Shown here one piece after another: positions 9,900 to 23,760 of a DNA stretch of 64,000 nt (positions are counted from its first letter, which is position 1; each line of letters opens with the position of its first letter). The position numbers and the translations under genes are program-made. Source of the stretch: Diphasiastrum complanatum. Lineage: Eukaryota; Streptophyta; Lycopodiopsida; Lycopodiales; Lycopodiaceae. A model generated the notes under the pieces. That model had not been told where the DNA came from and ran no database searches. It was given only the letters and a program-made list of their open reading frames with translations. The DNA is taken from NCBI GenBank assembly GCA_029204225.1, contig CM055096.1, positions 64,075,240-64,139,239 on the forward strand, written 5' to 3'.

Positions 9900-11522
9900 G
9901 TGTCTAAAGATATGATTTGTAGTCTTTATCAACATATTGAGACAAAGTCATTTAACTCATATGTTAATGTAATTTGCTACTCCAGCATATCCTTGGTTTC
10001 TATGGTTTCTATTTGCTTTTACTGTTTCATACTTGTAGATGATAACTGTGAATTCTTGGTACTTCACACAAAGTATTGTGTCCATATCTTTGTCAATAGG
10101 GTGATATCTTGTTTTTTGTGATCTTATTTAGCTTGATAGCTCTATTCTGTGGGAGACAATTGCAATTACAATAGACCTGATTTAGCTTGTTTTTTTGTGA
10201 CCACATTGACTGTCCAGTTTAAACTGCAAAAATACAGTTTCACTGTTCACAGGCTCATGACTGCCCAGTGAAATCAAGATTGTTTAGAATTTACAATCAA
10301 TTTCAATCCAAAACCCTGCCCCCCCAAGGGAGCTGTTGAAAAAGACCACTGTGAAGTTTGAACCTAAGTTAAGATTGATATAATGCTGGCACCTGGTACC
10401 ACCAACATCCATCCTAAGAGGAACGCTTGAGCCATTCACTAGCACTAGCTATGCGTATAATGGAGACCTTTCCAAACACTGCACTAACGCCTCATTGTGC
10501 ACTCCTTGTAAAAGTCCCCCCTCCAAGGGTGCTTATAATCTTGCTAAGTCAACATATTGCCATGTTTATGCAACCAATATACATGCACATATCCATTCAT
10601 CCCAAACAATCAATGCATGAATAGATCTGTCAGTAGTTCCACATGGCAATCGAGCTCCTGTGGGACCCTCAGATATCAGTTACCTGTGTCATGTAAATAG
10701 TGGATTTTTTTATATGAAATTCTTGTCCTTTCATTGTTTCTTACTCATAGATGATAGTACTGCCCCTTTCTCCCATGTACATTATAGCTCACTTTCCCTC
10801 TTCTAGCTACCATTGGTTGAGTTGGTGTCAATGCCTCTTTCACAATCTCCTGAGTTTCTCTGAATTGGTGCCTAGTTTTAATAACAAGTTTAGGGCCCTT
10901 TGTGTCAAACTCAAGCAGATAGCATTATCCCAGGAGGGAAATTCCTCAGTGTCCAGTAAATTCCCAGGAGGTAAATTCCTCAGGGTCCAGTATGAGTCAC
11001 CAAACCAAGCATGGAGTGGAGAAGATCCTTAATGAAGATCTTAGCTTCTCGGATTCCTTTTAAAATGAGTTTGTTGGCTTGCTTCAAGTTTCTTATTCTT
11101 CTCTCATAGAAGGGGAGATTGCCTGGGTTTTTTTATCAATTATTTGTATTCACAGGATGGTTGAGTTTCTGACGTCTATCAATATGAAGTTATCCCATTT
11201 GTATTTGAGACCTATGATTTGAGCCGTTCAAATCTGCATTTTGGTGTGACTTGCTCACCAACAATGCGAAGATTGTTGATTTTTTCTTCAGCTATGCTTA
11301 ACTGTTCCCAAAAGCAATTAGTTTAGCTCTCAGATATTTGGCTTTTATTCAAATTCCTCTTTCTCATTGTTAAACATCATTTTCTTGAAGTTTTTCCAAC
11401 CTATCTATGAAAAGCATCCTTTGGTTTGAAGCATCATGAAGTTCTTGGACCCTATTGTATAGGCGTGGAGTTGTGATTCGTTTGAAAGATGTTAGTGATT
11501 TTTTCTTTGCTTTTTCTTACCG

Positions 11523-11524
<2 letters not shown>
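9900..11524. other. non-coding stretch left of the PLGG1 exon
   Basis: No credible coding region was found. It contains a two-unit direct repeat at 10929-10992 (unit 34 bp, beginning CCCAGGAGG and containing AAATTCCTCAG). The rest is AT-rich and unassigned. If the exon at 11611 belongs to a real gene, this would be intron sequence. Confidence 0.4.

Positions 11525-11580
<56 letters not shown>
11525..11580. repeat. (GA)n microsatellite
   Basis: About 28 uninterrupted GA units, ending 30 bp before the PLGG1 exon acceptor. Confidence 0.98.
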
Positions 11581-11583
<3 letters not shown>

Positions 11584-11610
11584 ACACTTGCTTCTGTTCT
11601 TTTGTTCCAG

Positions 11611-11761
11611 CGCTCATGGCTTGGGTACAGCTGCATTGTCTGCAAAAGAACCAGAAGCTTTACCTTTTTGTGCTATTGCATATGCACTGACTGGCATATT
11701 TTGCTCAGTCATCTGCTCAATTCCTTTGGTGCGACAAAGTCTTATCATTCTTTCTGGATAA
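11611..11761 (+). CDS. PLGG1: last exon of PLGG1-type plastid glycolate/glycerate translocator (LrgB family)
   Basis: PLGG1 moves glycolate out of and glycerate into plastids during photorespiration, across the inner envelope. The exon starts after TTTTGTTCCAG, a good acceptor (AG at 11609-11610). It reads AHGLGTAALSAKEPEALPFC, then AIAYALTGIFCSVICSIPL and VRQSLIILSG, stopping at TAA 11759-11761. The H-G-x-GTA segment followed by a final membrane helix and short tail is the conserved C-terminus of the LrgB half of the plant protein. There are no stops or shifts and the residues look conserved, unlike the decayed transposons around it. Earlier exons (the LrgA half and most of LrgB) are not visible in 1-11.6 kb, so they lie left of the window or this exon is a displaced copy. 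An AATAAA at 12508 could be its poly-A signal. Confidence 0.75.
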
Positions 11762-13870
11762 AGCTATTAGGCCAAGCACGTGTGGCATCGTAACTTTAAT
11801 CCACGTGAATGGAATTCATAGAATATTGTTTTCTGCCTATGCTTTGTTCTCAATATACATGATCAAGTCATGGTAATCAGTTTGTGCATGTGGGGCAGAC
11901 TGAAAGTGGTGCTTGGGAAACCTCCCTCAAGTTTTCCTTTGATATCCTACTTCTTTCAATGGATGTTGGCTTTTGAAAAATCATGCCTTCTAAAACCTTT
12001 AACTCAAAAATGTTGCATTCTAAAATCTTACAATTATCAAAGATTGCCGATTATTGTATAGATAGCCTTGTTAAAAAGTATTGCATTAAACGATATATTT
12101 TTGATCTGCTAAATTACATTCATTCTAATAAATTTTTTTCATAATTTTCAAAACATCATTGGCATCTAACTATTTTTCTTGGGCATCAACCTAGATGCCT
12201 TCAACAATAATTTTCATGGTACAATCTGTTATAAGGTTAAAAATTAGCCACGTATCAACATGTTTACAAATATAACTTACATAAAATTTTTTCCAAAAGG
12301 TTGAGCATGTATAAGGTAGAACTTCTCAAGAGTTCTTGAAGTACTATAATGATCTACATGTATTCTATATGCGAGCTAACTTGTGTGGTTTTGTGTTTGG
12401 AATGGTGGTAGGTACAAGCTAGATGTCTTGAAATATGTTGTACTGTACTGTGCTTTTTTGAGTACTATATGAACTTTTTAGTTTTATTTTTACCTTGTTA
12501 GTTTATGAATAAACGTTTCAAAGGGTTTGGTCTTAACTTGTCAAGAGGACTTATGTCAAATTCTCTCTCTCTCTCTCTCTCTCTCATTGTGTCATCATTT
12601 ACTTTCTCTCACTTTTTCTCATCATTTACACAAATCTTATACACACAAACATATGTTAACATCCTAATACACACAAATATTACACACACACACCAAATCC
12701 AACTCTTTTTTATCTCTTTCTTTACCATACAAAAAAAAAAATACATGGAAAAATATCTGCAATCACCACAATGGAAGCTTGGAATATAGCAATAGAAATC
12801 ATAGCATTGACAATGGAGTGAGAAATCGCAAGATCACACTTTCTCTATAATTCAAACAGTATCGTCTGTCAAGAATTACGAGTAAAATTACAGTGTGGCA
12901 TTTTTCGCATTTTTGCAACATTGTCGCTTGTCAAGAATTGTGTGTAAAAATAACATTGATAATTATTACCAAAAATTAAAATTGCAACGATTTGTAAAGT
13001 TTACAATATTTTAATTTTAGATGTGTTTTTATGATATTTTTTGTAAAAAACATATTGTTAGAAATTATAAGAATTTAAAAAAAAAAATTCGATACAAGAA
13101 TTGTAATTTAGAAAACTTTTAAAATTTCAAAGAAAATATATATATTTTTTGTTTTAAGTAAGCAAAAAATATTTTTTTAGGTATTTTAGTGGTTGTGTAT
13201 CTAATGATTTTATTTTAAATAATATTATTATTTAATATAAGCTAATTTTAGGCTATTTATAAAAATCTATTGACCAAATTTTTGTAGCTTGAAGTATTTT
13301 CTTGCAAAATACAACATTTTCTTAATATTACAATATATATTTTTGAAGCATTTTAAATTTGGATACTTTTTAAAAAAAATTAAAAATTCTAAAAAAATGG
13401 GTCTTCAAGTTATTTTTTTTTTTTGGTCATCATGTTATGGATAAGAAATTATGCAATAAAGTAATTGTTTATACAATAAAATATAGGTATTGATTACTTA
13501 AAAAAAAAAAAGATATCAAAATATTGTGCATTTTTTTTCTCATCGATAAGTAATGATAGCAAGTATTTTGTTCTATAACCGTTCATGTATTCTTCAGGTT
13601 CTATTCCACATGTATTCATGAGGAACATTTGTTTTGTTGATGGATATGTCGTTGTTGTCGTTGTTGCGGTGTTTACAGTTGTTGCTTCTTCTTTTAGTTT
13701 TTTGAATAGCTATTTTTTGTAAAATTAGGCAAGTTATGATTTGTTAAGTTAGACAAGTTTTATAATGCAAATAAAATTTACAAATAAGGAGATAGTACCT
13801 CAATTGTTGTCGACATTTTGTGAATTGATGATCAACTTATTCTACAAAAATGATTTTTGAATTATATTCA
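11762..13870. other. 3' flank of PLGG1, then AT-rich non-coding DNA
   Basis: From 11762 to about 12515 is a plausible 3' UTR or flank with AATAAA at 12508-12513. A short (CT)n lies at 12562-12585, followed by short ACAC-rich DNA. From about 12840 to 13870 the sequence is very AT-rich with runs of A and T. Segment 12843-12950 contains two related phrases (TGTCAAGAATT...GTGTAAAA) and resembles 24020-24065. No ORF of interest was seen. Confidence 0.5.
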
Positions 13871-15480
13871 TCAAGGACATTCTGTGTATTTTGGAAGTGG
13901 AATAGGTTGAAAATGTAACGGAGTAATTTCATTTATGATGAAAATATCTTTTCTTTTTGTTACTCTTGAGAGCATGACATATGTTAATGCATGGCATAAT
14001 TTTTTTTTTTTTTTATGTTTAAGATTGTTGTATTTTTTATTGTCATCCCTTGGCATTTGTGAGTTGTCATTGCATATGCTAGAGTGAGAGGAAATGTTGA
14101 CATGTAGTAGATACGTGTATTGTATCTTATTTTTGCAATTTGACCTAGTCACAAGAATGTGTCTATTCATATTTTCAATTTTCACTTTTATTGACTTGAT
14201 TTTCGCTAATTGTTCTTTAAAAATTAGGTCCATAATTGTTCCTATAGCTCCATTTACAGCTCCTTTACTTATATCCATGTTGGAAAGTAGCATCACCTTT
14301 GCACCAATGGCTAATTTTGGTATTTGATGGAATTTTTCTTCCATCAACCAACTTTGCATTTTGGACATGTGTGATGCATTACTTTTTATTGTGGTTGTGA
14401 TTATTTGAGAGGTATCATAAAGTTTTTCTAGCGCATAATCATTGAATTTTATAGCATCTTCACGATGATGTGTACAAATGATTGAAATATTGTCATCTAT
14501 CATTTCAAAAGCTTGTCTCTCCGTTATTATTCTATCATAAAACACATTATAAATTTCATTCATTTTTTGTTGTCTACTTCGTATGATGTTCAAAAATTCT
14601 AAATATATAGGATCTTCATAATGTCTCACTGAATATGTGAAATTGAAATGCATTGCCATTTTTCAATATGGAGAAGAACATATATGACATGGCCAAGAAA
14701 AGGATTCTTGTCTATGTTGACATATTACAGGTAATTGTGCATGGTCTCCAACTAGTAATTGAATGAAATTTTTGAAAGGGTTATTTTGAGGATTGTTCTT
14801 CATTTGATTTATTTGATGCACAACCAATTGCAAAGTGTGGGATGTCATCATCGACATCTCATCAATTATGATAAGTTCAGTATCGGCTATCAAGTTATAG
14901 CAAAAGTCTGTAGGACTTAAATTTTGAACATAGACATTCTTATAAGAATGGAGAATAGATTGTGCACAGTCATAACAGTTTTGCTAAGTCTTGTTGCTGC
15001 AGCTCTAGTTTTAACACATTTCTATCCATGCAACAAAATTTCTATGCTAGATATTTTATAAACATTGTTTTTCCGCTACCAGGAGTTTCTGAAATGATGA
15101 AAATTTTGGACGTTTGTATTGTCAACATGTTATAGACATGTGTTTGTTCTTGTGTCAAGTTAGATGTTTTTAAATGTTCAAATTCGTGCTCCAATTGTAA
15201 AGTTTGAATAGTATCAGAATCCAAAACTATAGGTTTCATGTGATCTTATCATTTGTCAATATTTCACCTTCAAGTATTTTTTTTTTTGGAGCAACATGTT
15301 TACAATCTGTTGTCTTTGTTCATGATCAATTAATTGTCTATTTGTATATTCAGCTATATAATTTTCGATATCTTCTTCAGAATTGATAATATTTCTCAAG
15401 ACACATTCAACAAAATATGATCGTTGAGTGTTGGTTTGATTTATAAGTTCTTCTTCATTTCGAAAGTGAAATTTTTTCAA
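13871..15480 (-). pseudogene. Helitron-type PIF1-like helicase domain
   Basis: This is a superfamily 1 helicase that would unwind DNA during rolling-circle transposition. In minus-strand order: a short basic N-part (15480-15256), ISETPGSGKTMFIKYLA (Walker A, near 15060), ADTELIIIDEMSMMTS (Walker B, near 14880), FIQLLVGDHAQLPVI (motif III, near 14760), AIGAKVMLLSNMDISKGAVN (near 14290), then in another frame FPLTLAYAMTTHKCQGMTI (near 14090-14035), and finally ALTYVMLSRVTKRKDIFIIN (near 13970). The order and motifs are those of helicases in Helitrons. Stops or shifts occur near 15250, 14950-15040, 14660 and 14090, so it is decayed. Confidence 0.88.
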
Positions 15481-15576
15481 AAGGATATTGAAGAAAAAAC
15501 CTTCTATTTGATGAGCTGGATGAAATTTGTAAATCGTACTAGTAAATCAATTTTAAGTACCAAATTTCCAAGTTGG

Positions 15577-16404
15577 TCATGTCAAAAAAATTTTAACAGT
15601 GTACTTTTTCCAATATTCATAGAACGTGAGGTCTTCCAAGGTTGTTTGTTGTGATACATAAATATCAATGGGGTGTAATAGTACAATATTGTTGTAACCA
15701 ACCATCATTTTTTGTAGCTGAGGAGGTGATGAGTCTATGTAATGAACTGATTCACTCCTTTTTACAATGGGTATTTGAAGACAACAAAATGCTGCTTCGG
15801 ATAGAGATACCGGTTTTGTGAGTATTGATGTTGTAATTACTTTCAACATATTGGGATCGACATGATCTAGGCCAATACGTTTTGCATCTTCTGTATCGAG
15901 ATTCATATGACCCATTGGTTCAGATTTCATCGCATATTTTAGAAGATAGTATGACCAATTTGTGTTTGTGATTCTCTGTAAATTCATTTGTGCTTTCCAC
16001 AAAAGTAGAATGCTTGGGTGATAATATGGAACAACATTCCTATCTTCATATTGTGGATGATAGTATGTCCATCTTTGATTATCTGGATTAATGTGTGTTT
16101 CATATATTGTTGAAGAAGAATATGGAAATCCATACTTGCAACCTATTTTTTGGTTTTTTTCATATAGTGTTTTGTCGTTGCTTTGGTTTATTGGTAATCC
16201 TTCAATATTGGTTGTAAATTGTATTGAGCGTTCATGTAGATATCCTTTGCTACGTAATTGGAGGTTCGAGTATTGGTAGATGTTAATTTTTGAGTGTTTT
16301 TGACTAGATGTTGGTTGTGTGATGTCTTCCAAAATAACATAGTTGTGTTTGCATTGTTTCAAAAGTTGATTCAAGTTTTCATTGTGTTCGCAGACACCAA
16401 ACAC
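15577..16404 (-). pseudogene. Helitron Rep-like middle domain
   Basis: The frame carries KIGCKYGFPYSSSTIYET, then RNVVPYYHPSILLLWKAQMN and LQRITNTNWSYYLLKYAMKS. It continues with SLSEAAFCCLQIPIVKRSES, YIDSSPP and LLHPIDIYVSQQTTLEDLTF. The C-x-x-x-FP ... VVPY-P-LL...H/QMN.Q region is the part of Helitron proteins just after the HUH endonuclease core. I could not find an HUH motif or the upstream two-His segment in any frame from 16404 to 17060. The helicase frames follow directly downstream. It belongs to the same element as the neighbouring entries. Confidence 0.75.
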
Positions 16405-17060
16405 AAGCCAATTTGACCAAGTTTTGTTTCATACAAAGTAAGGATCTTTTGTATGATCGGATTGTTTAAAAGATTGTGGTTGAGTAACATTTTTATGATA
16501 TTTGTTGTTTCTATAGTATCTCTAGATTTTTGTAGGTTGATATCAAAACAATCTATAGGATTTTCGAATATTGATCGTTTTCCAATTGTTCCTTGTAAAT
16601 AGCTTGTCACTCTACGTGTTGTTTCAATCGATACATCAATTAAAGATAAAGTTTGTAGTTCAATGGGATGAAGTTGCAAGATTGACCTTGCGTAACTAGG
16701 AGATAAAAATACTAAATACTTTATTCGATAATTTTTTTTTTTGCACATCATGCAAACAAACCATTGGTTTGAATTTTCTTGGTCAGTTGTGTATTCAGAC
16801 AAAATAGTATTAGCAATGGAATACAGGGGCATTTCATTTATGTCTTTTGAGACAAATATATTTTTGTTAGTTGGTTGAAATGTGGATGCTCCACATGATG
16901 AGCAACATTTCATATTAGTGACTATTTTATTACATAAGGCAATCCACTGAGATTCCAATGTAGTTATTTCAAACCATGTGTTTGAATAGGGTTGAAATTC
17001 ATTTTTGCATTTTATTTGGGTTCGACGTCTAGCAAAGGCTCGTCTATTTCTTCTATTCAT
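16371..17060 (-). pseudogene. Helitron N-terminal zinc-binding domain
   Basis: The frame begins MNRRNRRAFARRRTQIKCKN and includes CCSSCGASTF and, about 60 residues later, WFVCMMCKKK, giving two C-x-x-C pairs. It then has LHPIELQTLSLIDVSIETTR, recalling the DUF6570-like segment seen at the N-terminus of some Helitron polyproteins (family match from memory of its pattern, moderate certainty). It is shifted against the middle domain at about 16400, where LGQIGLCLV meets FGVCEHNENLNQLLKQ. The start at 17060 fits a basic N-terminus. Confidence 0.6.
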
Positions 17061-18250
17061 TTTATCTATTATATTTATTAGTTGAATTTTGAATATGACA
17101 TTGAAATGACGAGGATCACCTCTTGATTTTTGAAATATTATTATTTGTTCTAATATTATATTAATTGTAGAAAATCCTGCAAAAGCAACAAATAAATATT
17201 TTTAACATATGTGTAAAATTTATTCAATCAAAGGACATTGATAAAACCAAATTAACTCATGCTAGTTTAGTTGATAATTAACGAGACAAATGGAATGACG
17301 ATCCGTGTCACGATATCTAGCTTATAGCTGATCATTTTAGTCACCCTCAATGCAAATGCTAGTTGATCTGTTATTGCTTGATTGGTGAGAAGCTGAACTC
17401 TTGGTGAGAAACTTTTCAAACATATTGTGAGCGTCCTCTACTTCCACATTTTTCACAAGAGCAGTTCTAACAACAACAGTTTTCTCAAATCCATTCTCAA
17501 TAATCTAAAACTACAAGGAAGGTGTTGTTAAAAAAATTCTAAGCTAGAGCATTTGAATCTAGGCTTGACTTGTGTCACGCTTGAGCCAGTACGTCAAGAT
17601 AATTAGTAGATCTGGAAATTCCCAGTACTCACTAAAGGAGGGTAGGTCGAGCGATGGCGACTATTCCAAGCCAAGTCCAGTATGAGATACTTGGAGTGAA
17701 GGTCTATCAGAATGGCATAGTTGATCGAGTTGATCGATTGGAGCACAATCTCATGTTCCATGATTCATTTGCTTATGATGACGAACTCAAAACCATTCTT
17801 AATAATTGGTGGCATCGTTCCATGTATGATCAAGAAACTGTACGTATGTTTGCCATCCCATTCATATTTCTCGGAGAGCCATAGGTGTCTATGCTTACCT
17901 ACAACCTAAGATTGTTGTTACTATTAACGGTTCAATACGTGAAGATCATGATCACATTTCTTAACATATGCAACATTGTGATGCAGTCACTACCTCGGAA
18001 GTTTCCAGTACTCACCGGAGGAGGATAGGTCGAGATCGAATAGAGAATCTGTTGCATTCTCTTATCGTTTGGAATTTTATTTGAACACACAACATGCCTG
18101 ATAGAAGAGATCACAAGCTTTAGTCTGAGGACTCATCGGGTAATAGTACTTCATCACTAATGAGTCATTGGCGTCCAAGCCTAGCAATCCCTTCACTGAA
18201 GTTTTCTCTTGCTCGGAGAGGAAATAATTCAATTGCATCCTAAGATCTTA
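17061..18250. other. non-coding flank of the Helitron relic with one small ORF and a direct repeat
   Basis: The stretch is AT-rich near 17100-17250. A phrase of about 35 bp (CCCAGTACTCAC...GGAGGGTAGGTCGAG) at 17614-17651 recurs with changes at 18001-18033. A 76-codon ORF starts just after the first copy and is described separately. No Helitron terminus (TC start or CTRR plus hairpin) could be fixed by eye. Confidence 0.4.
17654..17884 (+). CDS. small ORF of unknown function
   Basis: ATG at 17654 to TAG at 17882-17884 gives 76 residues, beginning MATIPSQVQYEILGVKVYQN and including DRVDRLEHNLMFHDSF. The composition is protein-like (few low-complexity runs, mixed charge) and the frame is uninterrupted, but I do not recognise it. 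There is no visible signal peptide or membrane helix. It sits between two copies of a direct repeat. It may be part of a transposon or a chance ORF. Confidence 0.25.
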   Translation: MATIPSQVQYEILGVKVYQNGIVDRVDRLEHNLMFHDSFAYDDELKTILNNWWHRSMYDQETVRMFAIPFIFLGEP

Positions 18251-18267
18251 TCTCAAGTTGTTTGGTG

Positions 18268-20751
<2,484 letters not shown>

Positions 20752-20970
20752 CTATGGAAGATATGCACTGCCGATGTCTCCTTTCACAAATTTGAAATTT
20801 ATGCAACCCTTAGAAGGGTACAAATTTTTCAAATTGGAACAATAATTTAGCTTATCCAAAACCACAATCTTATACTGCGAATATTTGCAAATGAGATAGT
20901 TTGCAACATGAGAAGCAATGAAGCCTGCGACAACTGTTATCAAAATGTTTTTGGGAGTCTATGTATCATG
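20752..20970 (-). pseudogene. RHM: relic of RHM (rhamnose biosynthesis, UDP-glucose 4,6-dehydratase) N-terminal exon
   Basis: The minus strand reads TPKNILITVVAGFIASHVAN, then YKIVVLDKLNYCSNLKNLYP and FKFVKGDIGSAYLP before a stop. This follows the N-terminus of plant RHM almost residue for residue. The domain is an NAD-binding Rossmann fold that dehydrates UDP-glucose on the way to UDP-rhamnose in the cytosol. The glycine-rich dinucleotide motif (normally T-G-A-A-G-F-I-A) has lost its first Gly here, a TAG precedes the TPKN segment, and the homology ends abruptly after GDIGSA. No other RHM exon was found nearby. It is a pseudogene fragment, possibly carried by a transposon. Confidence 0.75.
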
Positions 20971-21084
20971 ATTAAATCTGAAACTTGGATTAAACAAAAT
21001 AGTTCTTGCCTTCCGAGCAACATCCAAATACTGAAAGCAAAAGATTGCTCAAGTGAAGTGTGTTTCTCATAAACCGATTGATCA

Positions 21085-21233
21085 ACTCATTGTCGTCCTT
21101 CTGAATGAAACTGAAACCTCTCATAGTACATGCATAGAAACCATCCATCTGTTTGATTCTCACAATCGATAGAGAATATATAGAGAACATGAGATATAGT
21201 TATGGCAAAGGCACGGAGGGAGCCTCGTAGCTT

Positions 21234-21289
<56 letters not shown>

Positions 21290-21290
21290 G
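21085..21290. repeat. dispersed repeat copy 1 ending in (GA)n
   Basis: The phrase with ACATGCATAGAAACCATCC, then TAGAGAACATGAGATATAG and GGCAAAGGCACG followed by (GA)n at 21237-21287 recurs in altered form at 22150-22355. Both copies end in a GA tract. No coding content. Confidence 0.5.
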
Positions 21291-22149
21291 GAAAGCTAAG
21301 GTATTACGAAGGCTAATAAAGAAAGCTATTTTTTGTTTGTTTTTTCTTAATTCCATCTGTATTCGTAGTAGATCTGGAGTTGGATTGTTGCTGCCTTCCC
21401 TGCTAGATCGCATGAGCACCCAACTCCAATTTTGTTATTTTGTAAATGGGCTTGTGGCTGCTGCTGCGATGGAGAGAAGCGTTGGCAGTGATCAAGCAGC
21501 TGCCTACCATCGGTATATATTAGTCTGAGAGGAGTTGGCTATTATTAGCAAAAATCGCAAGGTTCATTACACAAACTCTTCTAATTTGATTAGCCTATAT
21601 CCTGCTCATGTTTTAGTTTCATCGTCTCCTTGTTTATCTATAGTGTCTTCATTCAAAAAAACATTTAATTTTGCAAAGTGTATTCAGTTCTCTGTAAACT
21701 CTAAAGCGGAGTAAGATCCCATGCACCTTATATCAAGAAAAAGTATGTGATGATTGCGATATAGAAAAAAATAGCATAGTGTACAAGGTGGGGAATAGAA
21801 TGTAGCTAACGCACGATATAGGAGCAACGCACGACATAGGAGCAAGACGATAGGAGCCAATTAGTGGAAACAAAAACTACGGCAAAGGCATCTTCATGTG
21901 CCCATAAAAGATGGGTGCTAGGTCCATAAACCAGTTAACTAACCTTAATTAACAAAATTCGAGTCCAAAAAGGCTCCGTCCTGCAAAAACCTCTGGTGCT
22001 TAACCTGCCATTTGTTAGATAGCCTCTGGAACACCGACGCTGGGGTGATGAAGCCCTCCTTTTTCTCAGCATCAACTGCTACTGATGCTGTTTCTAGATC
22101 ATGCTCAACTGGCAGATCATGCTCAACCGAGTGCTACTCTCATGTATCT

Positions 22150-22370
<221 letters not shown>

Positions 22371-22547
22371 AGATGAAGCCTCGAACCTCTCCTATTTGCC
22401 AGATCCTCACCAACTTATAACCGATGCATTTACTTGATTCTCATTAGCATACAAGCGATGCATATGCCCGATCCTCACCATCAACACAAAATGCCCCAAT
22501 CCTCACCATCAACACAAAACGCTTGAGCGTTGGAGATAGAGCTCTGT

Positions 22548-22612
22548 GGGGGGGGGGGGAGAGAGAGAGAGTAGCGAACGAGTGAGCGTGTGACAAAGAT
22601 ATTGCGGAGGTG

Positions 22613-22670
<58 letters not shown>

Positions 22671-22729
22671 AACTGTAGACGCGTAGATGGGTGTGCGACA
22701 TTCGAATAGACACACCCCATGGAAAAAAA

Positions 22730-22770
<41 letters not shown>
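22548..22770. repeat. cluster of G-run and (GA)n microsatellites
   Basis: A run of about 10 G at 22549-22558 runs into a short GA tract. GA tracts follow at 22615-22668 and 22734-22769. The spacers share a phrase with GTGTAGATGG / GCGTAGATGG, suggesting local duplication of a GA-tailed unit. Confidence 0.85.
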
Positions 22771-22773
<3 letters not shown>

Positions 22774-22939
22774 AGGGACCCTAGACGACGTGTAGATGGT
22801 CTGGTGCCACATCCAAGACCCGAGTATACACCCATGGAAAATGCCACGTCATCATAAAAAATTGATGACATGGAATTTTTTATTTTTTATTTTTTACATG
22901 ATGACGTGGAATTTTCTCCTTCCAAATAACGTTAAAATG

Positions 22940-23148
22940 GGTATTAGCTGGCCTTATAAAGACATTGCATGCTATCTAAACTTTTGCATGTCATCAAAAT
23001 TGAATCTACCTAACTCAAACTCGACCTATTCTAGAAGGTTATGTGCTCAATTCACATACCTTTTATGTACAACATATATTATAATGGAAATAATCATGGA
23101 CATGGCCCCAAACTCGAGATAGGAAGATAAATTCTACTAACCTTCACA
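22940..23148 (-). repeat. truncated LTR related to the 52.9-kb copia element
   Basis: The minus strand starting at 23148 reads TGTGAAGGTTAGT, then CTTCCTATCTCGAGTTTGG, TGTCCATG and TACATAAAAGG. This follows the first 200 bp of the LTR at 52896-53095 with many substitutions. Homology ends at about 22940. No internal sequence accompanies it. Confidence 0.8.
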
Positions 23149-23229
23149 AAGTCAAGACCAAACCTTTTGAACCCTTCAATTTATAGCATAACAGATTAAA
23201 ATATAGCTGTATAAAGTCTTACAGTACAG

Positions 23230-23760
23230 AGTAACAGAAAGTGAAGCAAGTTTTAGGACACCCAACTGTTACCTGCCACCATCCCACAAAACAAAACCGC
23301 ACGAGCTAGTTAAGTGAGGAAGACAGGTGTCATAGCTGAGCATCAGTTGTTATCCTTGTCTGAAACAAGATTCACTACTTTATTAGCTTGAATGCAATAA
23401 CAAAATGTTTGTCCAGTCTTCCCAATCATGCATATTATATATAGCAATACATCCTACCCTTAACTCGAAACCGTATGAAGGTAGTTGCCGTACTGATCAG
23501 TGCAAGAGCAAAAAGAATGTATTCAGTTCACAAAAGAGTAAAAACACGTAAGAAGCTATTTATCCATGCACAAGAGAAATGATTTTAATCACAGTGTTGA
23601 GTACTAGAGCAGATCCGTGCCATGCTAGTCCCATGGACCTCCCATGTAGCTTATTAGGGAATCCGAACACTTGAAGGCTTGGGCAAATCCATGCCGTTCA
23701 AGCCCGTCAATATCAAACTTTGAAACCATCCATGGCCCACTTATGTAGGCTGCATTTTTG
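23230..23760. repeat. unclassified dispersed repeat, copy 1
   Basis: Blocks such as TACCTGCCACCAT, CACAAAACAAAACCGCACGA, GTGTCATAGCTGAGCATCA and GCAGATCCGTGCCATGCTAG recur in the same order and orientation, diverged, at 43640-44350. There is no ORF and no terminal repeat that I could fix. Confidence 0.6.

Noticed and set aside
10751-11032. Upstream PLGG1 exon
   Set aside because: The translation has no resemblance to LrgA/LrgB, and a direct repeat accounts for part of it.
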